Part shown: positions 41,698 through 49,117 of the stretch, one piece after another
Layout of the letters: the number at the start of each line of letters is the position of its first letter
How positions within the stretch are numbered: position 1 is the stretch's first letter
Assembly (NCBI GenBank): GCA_016712285.1
Contig: JADJRK010000001.1
Span: forward strand, 3,348,001-3,412,000
Length of the DNA stretch: 64,000 nt
Reading direction: 5' to 3'
Source: Planctomycetota bacterium
GTDB taxonomy: Bacteria; Planctomycetota; UBA8742; UBA2392
The notes under the pieces: model-generated
Databases searched by the model: none
Seen by the model: the letters and a program-made list of their open reading frames with translations, nothing else
What the model was told of the DNA's origin: nothing
Program-made: the position numbers and the translations under genes

Positions 41698-43116
41698 TTA
41701 CTCGGCGACCTTGACCTCGGACTGTTCGCCGCCCCGGCGCAGGATGGTCAGGGTGACCTCGCCCTTCTGATCTTCCAGCAGCTTGAGAAAGGCCTTGAGG
41801 TCCATCTCTTCGGTAACCTGCGTTGCGCCTACCTTGATAATCACGTCGCCGCTCTTGAGGCCGGCGTTGCGGGTCTGGCTGTCTTTCTCGGGGTTCTGGC
41901 CAAGCTGGAAGCCCGCCTTGGCTTTGCCGCCGTAGCTGGCGTCCATGATGTCCTTCTCGATCTTCATAAACCGTTCCATGCCGCGCCAGCCGACAACGTT
42001 GGAAGCCGGCTTGGGCATGACCACGACGCGCATGCCCTTTTCAATCTTCACCTTCTTGTCGGGGTCGGCCAGCGCACCGCCGATCTGGTCTACAGGCGAG
42101 TTGGGTTGCGTCATGTCGTTGTAGTGCTGGCTGATGGTCAGCTCGTAGAGCGTCTTGCCGTCACTGCCGCGAATCTCGACCTTGCTGCCCTTGGCCGGCA
42201 CGTCGCCGGACTTCACGTCGATCAATACCCACACGTCAGTGGTCTTTTCGCGCCACGTCGCGCTGGCAACGGTGCCCTCAAACAGCGGCGTCGCGGGGTT
42301 CTCGCCGGGTTGATCGACGGGTTTGGATGCGCCGCTGAAGAAGCCCTCTTCTTTCACTTTGGCCTGCGCGGCCTTGTGCGTGTCGGCAAACACCGCGGGT
42401 GTGAACAGCACACGGTTACCCAGGGCCTTGCTGGGGTCGTTGAGGCCGCCGAGCATGCGGCCGATGCCACCGCCGCCCGCTTCTTCTTTGCCGGGCTTCT
42501 GGCCGACGACGCCCAGGACCTTGCCATCCAGCGTGACAACCAGCGCGCCCAGGCAGTCAGCGATGCTACCGTCGAGGCCGTAGTACTTGCCCTCTTCAAT
42601 CACCGCGTTCAGGCGCGCCACCCGAAAAAACCGGGCAAAGTTCAGCGTCGCGTCGAATGCACCGATGATCACGACCTCTTCGCCCAATGCCGGAACTTCG
42701 GCCTTCTCGGGCAGGCTCAAGCCGTTGCCGGCATCCTTGCCACCGTAAAAGCGCACGTTGGCGTCCTTGTTCTCGGCGGCTTCCACCGCTGCGAACTGCT
42801 TGCCCGCGCCGTGCAGTGCGAACTCTTCGTTCACCGGCGGCGTGCCGCGGCCGAACATGCTGGCCATGCCCGCCAGGTTGCCGGCAAAGGGCTGGTTGCT
42901 CAGCAAGACCAGGCCGCCTTCACCGACCAGTACGCCGGTGGCGGAATTTTCGGTGACGGTCTCCTGTCCCATCGCGCTGGCGCGCGTCTTCCAGGTCAGG
43001 GTGACGACCTTGCTTTCGAACTTGGCCAGCAGGTTGCGCAGTTGCTCGGCTTTAGGGTCGGCGTGCAAAGCGGTGGCGCACAGTGCAAGCAGGGCCACGC
43101 TGAGAAGTCGAGTCAT
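41698..43116 (-). CDS. Exported trypsin-fold pseudo-protease with C-terminal PDZ domain (472 aa)
   Basis: A signal peptide (MTRLLSVALLALCATALHA) leads to a HtrA/DegP-like fold. The strand that should carry the catalytic His reads 'GVLVGEGGLVLLSNQP', and the GNSGGPL loop is replaced by 'SIADCLGALVVTLDGKVLGVVG', so His and Ser are both lost. The C-terminal PDZ domain is clear ('FQLGQNPEKDSQTRNAGLKSGDVIIKVGATQVTEEMDLKAF', split here only for reading). It is therefore a peptide-binding scaffold or chaperone in the periplasm rather than a protease. The stop is 30 bases from that of the convergent DUF4256 gene. Confidence 0.75.
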   Translation of the reverse strand: MTRLLSVALLALCATALHADPKAEQLRNLLAKFESKVVTLTWKTRASAMGQETVTENSATGVLVGEGGLVLLSNQPFAGNLAGMASMFGRGTPPVNEEFALHGAGKQFAAVEAAENKDANVRFYGGKDAGNGLSLPEKAEVPALGEEVVIIGAFDATLNFARFFRVARLNAVIEEGKYYGLDGSIADCLGALVVTLDGKVLGVVGQKPGKEEAGGGGIGRMLGGLNDPSKALGNRVLFTPAVFADTHKAAQAKVKEEGFFSGASKPVDQPGENPATPLFEGTVASATWREKTTDVWVLIDVKSGDVPAKGSKVEIRGSDGKTLYELTISQHYNDMTQPNSPVDQIGGALADPDKKVKIEKGMRVVVMPKPASNVVGWRGMERFMKIEKDIMDASYGGKAKAGFQLGQNPEKDSQTRNAGLKSGDVIIKVGATQVTEEMDLKAFLKLLEDQKGEVTLTILRRGGEQSEVKVAE

Positions 43117-43190
43117 CGTTATCTCCTGAGACTGATGGTTTCACACAGAGTCACAGATCACTGCAAACTTTGGCCGGTGGCTGCACTGCT

Positions 43191-44513
43191 TCAGTCGCGC
43201 TGACGGCCCGGCTTTCTTGCGCCGCCGGGGCCGCGCGCCCTTGGCCCCCTGGGCGGCCTTGTGCCCGGCGCCGAGCGCTGCGGTTTGTCACCCCGCGGCG
43301 GACGGTCGCCTCTGGGTCTGTCTCCACGCTGCGGCCTGTCGCCCCGTTGCGGCCTGTCTCCGCGTGGCGGTCTGTCGCCTCGCTGCGGCCTGTCTCCTCG
43401 CGGCGGACGATCCGCCCGTGGTCGGTCCCCGCGCGGCGGTCTGTCGCCTTGTGGCCTGTCTCCGCGTGGCGGCCTGTCGCCTCGTGGTCTGTCTCCGCGT
43501 GGCGGACGATCTCCCACCGGTGGCCGGTCGCGCCTGGGTCTGCCGTCGCCTTGCGGCCGTTCGCGGCGCGGCGGCCTGTCGCCTCGCGGCTGTTCACTGT
43601 CGCGGCGCTGGCCCGGGCGCTTGTTCGCCTGCACCCGTGCCACGGTTCGTTTCTGACCGCCGGAACTGGTCGTTCGCGGGCCGACTTTCTTTCGCTTGAA
43701 ACCGCTGGCCTCGTTGTCGCGCGTGAAGCGACCGGGGTTGACCGGCTCGTTTTCGTAGTCGCTGGTGCCCGCTTCCGCATCCTCGACGTAACTGAGCAGC
43801 ACGCGGGTTTCGTCGCCGCGCAGTTTGCGCACCGAGCCCATGGGCAGGTCGGAAAGCTCGATCACGCCAATGCGTTCGCGCGTGATCGTCTTCAGCGGGT
43901 GGCCGTACTTGTAGAAGATGTCGCGCAGCGACGCGGGCAAACCGGCGTACACGGTCAGCCAGACCTCGGAAATGCTGGCGCTGCGTTCAGTGACGCGCAG
44001 GGGCTCGAACTTGCCGCCATTGAAAGCGTAGTACAACGCGCGTTCGATGTTCTTGATCGAGTCCGTGCCGATGCTGTATTCCACGATGATGCGGTACACC
44101 TTCGGCACCTTGTAGCGCGGGTGCGTCAGCACGTTGGCCACGCGCCCGTCATTCGTGATCACCATCAGCCCGCGTGAGCCGCGGTCAAGGCGCCCCACGC
44201 TGAACAGCCGGCCGGTTTCGCCGGGAATCAGGTCTTTGAAGGCCTCATCGCCCTCGGCATCAGTGAATGCAAGGCCTTCGCGCTTGTGCAGGATCCAGTA
44301 GGCCGACTGCGGCAGGTGAAGCCGTTCGCCGTCAACGGTGATGGTGTCGCGCAGCGGGTCGGCCCGCACGCCCAGCACGCTGACGGTCTGGTCGTTGATC
44401 GTGACGCGGCCTTCGACGATCAACTCCTCGCACGCACGGCGCGAGCCGTAACCGGCGCGGGCGAGGATTTTCTGCAGGCGTTCTTTGGATTGGTCTTCAG
44501 GTGTAAGTGACAT
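43191..44513 (-). CDS. RsuA/RluB-family RNA pseudouridine synthase with long Arg/Pro-rich tail
   Basis: It isomerises uridine to pseudouridine in rRNA. Residues 10-60 are an S4 RNA-binding domain ('RLQKILARAGYGSRRACEELI'); the catalytic domain has Asp in 'FSVGRLDRGSRGLMVITNDG'. The catalytic part ends near residue 250. The last 150 residues are tandem Gly-Asp-Arg-Pro units (GDRPPR, GDRPQR), a disordered basic tail as seen in some bacterial RluB and DEAD-box proteins that raises RNA affinity. The start at 44513 (MSLTPEDQSKERL) replaces an upstream ATG at 44594. The exact target uridine is not known. Confidence 0.88.
   Translation of the reverse strand: MSLTPEDQSKERLQKILARAGYGSRRACEELIVEGRVTINDQTVSVLGVRADPLRDTITVDGERLHLPQSAYWILHKREGLAFTDAEGDEAFKDLIPGETGRLFSVGRLDRGSRGLMVITNDGRVANVLTHPRYKVPKVYRIIVEYSIGTDSIKNIERALYYAFNGGKFEPLRVTERSASISEVWLTVYAGLPASLRDIFYKYGHPLKTITRERIGVIELSDLPMGSVRKLRGDETRVLLSYVEDAEAGTSDYENEPVNPGRFTRDNEASGFKRKKVGPRTTSSGGQKRTVARVQANKRPGQRRDSEQPRGDRPPRRERPQGDGRPRRDRPPVGDRPPRGDRPRGDRPPRGDRPQGDRPPRGDRPRADRPPRGDRPQRGDRPPRGDRPQRGDRPQRGDRPRGDRPPRGDKPQRSAPGTRPPRGPRARGPGGARKPGRQRD
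43270..43600 (-). repeat. Tandem GDRPPR/GDRPQR coding repeat
   Basis: Roughly 18-21-base units encode about fifteen copies of Gly-Asp-Arg-Pro-(Pro/Gln)-Arg in the tail of the pseudouridine synthase. Units differ by one or a few bases, so the array is prone to slippage. Confidence 0.7.
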
Positions 44514-44621
44514 GCTGGGTTCTCCGTACCGGCTCCCGCCGGAAGGGCGCCCTTGTAGCACGGAAAGCCCGTGGCGGTAGCCGCGGACAGGCATTTGGCT
44601 TGCAGCACCCGAGCTTCGGGT

Positions 44622-46787
44622 TCACTCTGCCGGCGACTTCTCGGGGCTTTGCTTGACCGCCTTGGTGCGCACGGTGCCAGCCTTGAGCCGCTCGTACATC
44701 ACCAGGTCGCGCTTCATCAGGTCGTCGCGGCCCATGCGCTTGTGCAGGCGCGCGCGGTTGTAGTACGCGCCGGCCATGCGCGGGTTGTGTTGCAGGCACA
44801 TGTCCAGGTCGCGCAGCGCACCCTCAAGGTCATCGACGCGGCTTCGCACGATGGCGCGGTGATAGAACAGCTCGTGCTCGTCGGGCGCCGCCAGAATCGC
44901 CTGGGTCAGGAAGGCCTGGGCGTATTCGAGCTTGCCCTCGCTCTTGAGCAACTGGCCCTTGAAGAAGTGGCCCTCGTAGCGCGCTGGGTCAAGGTCAATC
45001 AGCAGGTTGAAGCGCTCGGTTGCTGTTTCGTGGTCGTCGGCTTCGAATGCTTCCTTGCCGTCGGCGAGCAGCTTGTCGTAAAGCGCGCGGCGCAACTCTT
45101 CCAGCCCCGCCAGCTGCCTGCGGTCAAGCCCCTCATTCACCAGCCGCTTCCAGGCCCGCGCGGCCTCTGACAGTTCGCCGCCTTCCACCATGCCCCGAAT
45201 CTGCCCGACCAGCGCGCGACCCGACGGGGTCAACTCGGCCGTTGGCTGGTCATTCGGCGGCTGCAACTTCTCGTCGTCGCCCTCGAGTTTCAGGCGCTGC
45301 AAGCTCAGCGTGATCGGCCCGCCCAGTTCAAGCTCAAGCTTGATGTGGCTGTCGATGCCCAGGTTCACGAACGTGGTGTGGTTCTCCATGCTGCCCACCA
45401 CAAGCGTGAAGGCGCAACCGCGCTTGTCCAGAATGTTGTACGTGTCCACCACCCAGCGAATGTCGCTGCCCTGCGCCGAGTACTCCGGCTCAAGGGCGAC
45501 TGCCACGTGCTTCACATCCGTGGGCAGGGCCTCCAGCAGATCGAACAGCCGTTGCACGTCTTCGACGCTCAGCGGCTTGACGGCCTTGATGCGCACCACA
45601 AGCCGGTCTTCGTGCGTGGAAATGTGAAAGCGCTCTGCGAATTGCAGGGTGTGGCAGCCCTCGACCTGGAACTGCTTGCCGGCGGCAAACGCCAGCGGCA
45701 TGCGGCGGTCCTGGCAGCGAAGTTCCAGAAAGGTGGCGGGCAGCAGCTCGGGCTCGTTGTCGGCGCGGTACACGACGCCCATCTTCGGGTACATGTCGCG
45801 CAGCGGAGTGACCGAGCGCCCGTGGATGAACTGTTCGCGCTGGGTCTTCAAGCCGTCGCGATACAGCTTCTGCGAATCCAAACCCCGCAGGTCGATCGGG
45901 TGCGGGTTCAACGGACGGCGCCCCCAGGGGCTTGGGGCGACAGGAAGCTGGTGGCGTCGAATCAGCTTCAGGTCCACCAGCACGTCGTCAATGTTGCTGT
46001 AGCGGTCCTTGGGGTCGATCGCGATCATGCGCAAGACCACACGGCTGATGGTCAGCGGCACTTCGCTGCGCACAATGCTTGGCGCGACCGGCTCTTCGCA
46101 ATGATGGCGTGCGATCAGGTCAAAGTTGTTCTCGCCGCGAAACGGCAGCGCGCCGGCAAAGCACTGGTAGGCTGTGATGCCCAGGCTGTAGATGTCGGTG
46201 CGCGAGTCGATGGGCATGTACTCCGACTGCTCGGGTGCCATGTACGCGACGCTGCCCATGAACTGCCCCTGGCTCTTGTCATTTTCGCCTTCTTCAAGGC
46301 GCGCCAGGCCGAAGTCGAGAATCTTGATCACGCCATCGTCGCCGATCACCAGGTTGCCCGGCTTGATGTCGCGGTGCACGATGCTGTTGCGGTGAGCAGC
46401 CGAGAGACCCTTTGCGACACCTTCGACGTATCGCAGCGCCTCTTCGACTTCGATGGGCCCGCGGCGCAGCCGGTCTTTCAGGTTTTCGCCGCGCGCGAAC
46501 TGCATCACGATGAAGTGGTATTGGCTGTCGGTGCCCACGTCATAAATCTGGACGATGTGTTCGTCCTCAAGCTTGGCAGCCAGGCGCGCCTCACGCAGGA
46601 AGCCCTCAACGTGCTCGGGGCGTTTGGCCCAGCGCTCGTCCAGCAGCTTCAGCGCGACTTCTTTGCCCAGGGAAAGCTGGTTGGCAAGGTACACGGCACC
46701 CATGCCGCCCGTGCCGAGCAGCTTGATGATCTTGCACCCGCCAATGGTTTTTCCGACCAGCTTGAATGCGGTGTTGTCTGAGGTCAT
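44622..46787 (-). CDS. Ser/Thr protein kinase with STAS-like and TPR domains (721 aa)
   Basis: This is a Hanks-type kinase, residues 15-285: GTGGMG (25-30), Lys47, HRDIKPGN (138-145), DFG (158-160) and 'GSVAYMAPEQ'. It has no transmembrane helix, so it is cytosolic. The middle region (about 390-500, 'VEDVQRLFDLLEALPTDVKHV', 'NILDKRGCAFTLVVGSMENHTTFVNLGID') has the pattern of a STAS domain, and residues 590-690 are TPRs ('GHFFKGQLLKSEGKLEYAQAFL'). Linking a kinase to a STAS module suggests partner-switching control in one chain. The start at 46787 (MTSDNTAFKL) was chosen over an upstream start at 47066 that would run through the divergent gene. Confidence 0.9.
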   Translation of the reverse strand: MTSDNTAFKLVGKTIGGCKIIKLLGTGGMGAVYLANQLSLGKEVALKLLDERWAKRPEHVEGFLREARLAAKLEDEHIVQIYDVGTDSQYHFIVMQFARGENLKDRLRRGPIEVEEALRYVEGVAKGLSAAHRNSIVHRDIKPGNLVIGDDGVIKILDFGLARLEEGENDKSQGQFMGSVAYMAPEQSEYMPIDSRTDIYSLGITAYQCFAGALPFRGENNFDLIARHHCEEPVAPSIVRSEVPLTISRVVLRMIAIDPKDRYSNIDDVLVDLKLIRRHQLPVAPSPWGRRPLNPHPIDLRGLDSQKLYRDGLKTQREQFIHGRSVTPLRDMYPKMGVVYRADNEPELLPATFLELRCQDRRMPLAFAAGKQFQVEGCHTLQFAERFHISTHEDRLVVRIKAVKPLSVEDVQRLFDLLEALPTDVKHVAVALEPEYSAQGSDIRWVVDTYNILDKRGCAFTLVVGSMENHTTFVNLGIDSHIKLELELGGPITLSLQRLKLEGDDEKLQPPNDQPTAELTPSGRALVGQIRGMVEGGELSEAARAWKRLVNEGLDRRQLAGLEELRRALYDKLLADGKEAFEADDHETATERFNLLIDLDPARYEGHFFKGQLLKSEGKLEYAQAFLTQAILAAPDEHELFYHRAIVRSRVDDLEGALRDLDMCLQHNPRMAGAYYNRARLHKRMGRDDLMKRDLVMYERLKAGTVRTKAVKQSPEKSPAE

Positions 46788-46892
46788 GGTAAGACTTGGT
46801 CTGGGGCTACGGGGACCATGATCCATGGTATCGGCGCAACACCCCGTTTGCCAACCGAACCGGCGACAAGCCGTATAAACGTAGGAGAAACC

Positions 46893-47468
46893 ATGCGGAT
46901 CGGCTTGATACTGCTTTTGCTTTGCACGCTCGCGGGCTGCGTCACGCAAAACGTGGACAACGAGGGCAACCCGATTGAAAACGGCACCGGCGCGCTTGAG
47001 AAAGACCTGGTGCTGGACAAGGACGGTCGGATCGTCGGCCGCCCCACGCTGCTGATTGCGCCGCACACCATCATTATCAACGGCGGCACACCCACAGAGC
47101 GCGAGATCAAGCTGCTTGGCGTTGAGGGTCTGCCCGAGAGCGACGCCCCGACCACGTTCGCCAAGACCCAGGAGTGGATGCGCAAGTTCCTCGCTGAAGA
47201 AGAAGAGATTTTCATCAAGCCGGCCCTGAACGCGGACCTCGAAGACGACGTCATCTTCGGCATCGTCTACCTGTACGCCCGCGACGAAAAGACAGGCGGC
47301 ATCAAGGACAACGCTTACGTCATCGTGAACATGGCTCTGCTCAGCCAGGGCCTGGTCAAGATTCGCGAAGCCCGCGAGATTGAGGATGAGTGGCTTCGCG
47401 AACGTATGATCGCCGCCGAGAAGTACGCCAAGGATGAAAAACTCGGCCTATGGTCGAACAATCCGTAA
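46893..47468 (+). CDS. Lipoprotein with degenerate staphylococcal-nuclease-like domain (191 aa)
   Basis: The ATG at 46893 follows GTAGGAGA; lipobox LAGC is at residue 15. The mature part follows the SNase fold: 'REIKLLGVEGLPESDAPTTFAKTQEWMRKFL' and 'VNMALLSQGLVKIRE...ERMIAAEKYAKDEKLGLW'. The central strand, where SNase has Asp/Arg for calcium and catalysis ('DRYGRxLAYVY'), reads 'EDDVIFGIVYLYARDEKTGG', so the Arg is missing. Nuclease activity is doubtful. It is divergent from the kinase gene and lies 105 bp away. Confidence 0.65.
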   Translation: MRIGLILLLLCTLAGCVTQNVDNEGNPIENGTGALEKDLVLDKDGRIVGRPTLLIAPHTIIINGGTPTEREIKLLGVEGLPESDAPTTFAKTQEWMRKFLAEEEEIFIKPALNADLEDDVIFGIVYLYARDEKTGGIKDNAYVIVNMALLSQGLVKIREAREIEDEWLRERMIAAEKYAKDEKLGLWSNNP

Positions 47469-47521
47469 TGCAATTGCCTGAATCGCACTTTCAAACCCCG
47501 TGCATCTTGCTTTTCATGTGG

Positions 47522-47527
47522 TAGACT
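47522..47527 (+). promoter_or_regulatory. -10 box TAGACT upstream of the Ig-like surface protein
   Basis: TAGACT is 36 bases before the ATG at 47564. A purine-rich GATAGAGAGAG ribosome site lies in between. Confidence 0.35.
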
Positions 47528-47563
47528 GTTCCCTCTGTCTTGGGCCTGGCGATAGAGAGAGCA

Positions 47564-48871
47564 ATGGCGCGTCTATTGATCCTGCTTGCACTTGCAGCGC
47601 CGCTGGCGGCGCAGAGCGAAAGCACATTGATCGGGCGCGGCACTTTGCCCCCTGCTGCCACCGTGCCGCAAGGCGCGCTCGAAGTTCCTGCGCTGGCGTT
47701 CAACCTGCTGCGCTCAACCGCCACCAGCGACGACACTTTCTCGGGCCTGCAAGTGCGCAACGCGGGCACCGGCGGGGCGGCTGAATATGTTCGGGTACGG
47801 CTCTGGCTTGACGCCGACGGCGACGGAGCGTTTGACCCCACGTCGGACACTCCACTGTCACACGCGACTGGCGCATTTCCCGCAAGTTTCGGCGCGTTCG
47901 ACGCCCCACAATTGATCATGAACGGGCAGATGCGCGGCTACATCCTCACGCTTGATGTCTCGCCCAACGCGTCCGCCGGGGCGACCTTTCGCCTCGAGGT
48001 GCAGCCCGCCGACGTCACTATGGGCACGCATCCTGTGGCATTGGCAGAACCTGGGCTTGAAGCGACCGGCAACACACTCACCGTCGCCGCCAATGGCGAC
48101 CCGCGCATGGCTGTGATTACGCAGCCCTCGGGCGCCCACGCGGACCAGGCCTTTCTGGTGCAGCCGGTCGTCGAGCTGCTGGATGCAGCCGGCCAGCGCG
48201 TTGTCGCAGACAGCACGACCGTCGTGACTGCATCCATCGCCCCAGGTACCGGGGCGCAGGGAGCATCGCTCGGCCCACCCGGCGCATTGACCGCCACGGT
48301 AAGCAGCGGCGTCGCGACGTTCAGCGGCTTGAAGATCAGCGCGGCGGGCAGCGGCTATTCATTGATGTTTACGGCCGCGAACCATTCGGCTACGATCACT
48401 GCCAGTTTTGACGTGGGTGCGGTTGCTCTGACGCTCGTCGTAACGCGCCAGCCAGCCGGGGCCACAGCCGGCAAGCCTTTTGCCACTCAGCCCGTCGTTG
48501 AAGTGCGCGATGCCCAGGGGGCGGTTGCGCCGAGCAGCGTCGCAGTGGCGGCAACGCTCAGCAGCGGCAGCGGAACGCTCAGCGGCAATGCGCAAGTGAA
48601 TGCCATAAACGGCGTCGTCACGTTCACAGACCTGGCGATCGACAAACCCGGCACGTATCGACTGGAGTTCACGGCGCCCGGTGCTCAAGCCGCCCAAAGC
48701 CAGAGCTTCAGCGTCAACAGCTCAAAGCCCGAGAGCAAGCCGGAAGAAAAAACAGGCTGGTTCGGCTGCGCCGCACAAGACCGGACGGGAAGCGCCTGGA
48801 TATTGGCGTCGCTGCTCGGCGTAATTGCGCTGGCCCGCCGGCGCCTCGCGTGCTCGAAGCGTGCCGGTTAG
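47564..48871 (+). CDS. Surface protein with Ig-like modules and C-terminal Cys/TM/Arg tail (435 aa)
   Basis: The ATG at 47564 starts a signal peptide (MARLLILLALAAPLAAQ). The first module ('RNAGTGGAAEYVRVRLWLDADGDGAFD') is similar to repeats in the large surface proteins at 49118 and 52598. Two filamin/Big-like domains follow, each with 'ATxSSGxxTFxxLxI' strands. The end (GWFGC, hydrophobic helix, RRR) is a tripartite sorting tail of the same type as its neighbours. It is probably anchored on the cell surface. It is followed, 246 bp later, by the duplicated pair, so three related surface proteins are clustered. Confidence 0.75.
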   Translation: MARLLILLALAAPLAAQSESTLIGRGTLPPAATVPQGALEVPALAFNLLRSTATSDDTFSGLQVRNAGTGGAAEYVRVRLWLDADGDGAFDPTSDTPLSHATGAFPASFGAFDAPQLIMNGQMRGYILTLDVSPNASAGATFRLEVQPADVTMGTHPVALAEPGLEATGNTLTVAANGDPRMAVITQPSGAHADQAFLVQPVVELLDAAGQRVVADSTTVVTASIAPGTGAQGASLGPPGALTATVSSGVATFSGLKISAAGSGYSLMFTAANHSATITASFDVGAVALTLVVTRQPAGATAGKPFATQPVVEVRDAQGAVAPSSVAVAATLSSGSGTLSGNAQVNAINGVVTFTDLAIDKPGTYRLEFTAPGAQAAQSQSFSVNSSKPESKPEEKTGWFGCAAQDRTGSAWILASLLGVIALARRRLACSKRAG

Positions 48872-49117
48872 TCAAGGCAGCCTCCACAGGGCTGGGGAAC
48901 GGCGTTGTGTGTGCTTCAATTCCGACCTAGTCAGTCCAACGCTCGGCCTTGGGCACTATCAAACCGGGCTTTGCGTGAGTCCCCACTCCGCGCTAGCTTT
49001 TGCTAGTCTGAAAGGGCATTCTTATCGCATGCATTGCCCACTTCTGTTGCAGGATTGTCCATCAGTGCTTCCACTTGGTGGGCGTGCGCCGAGCTTCATT
49101 TATTCAAGGACGTAATC

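Noticed and set aside
43270..43600. CRISPR array
   Set aside because: The repeat is in frame inside a gene, has no unique spacers and encodes a GDRPPR tail.
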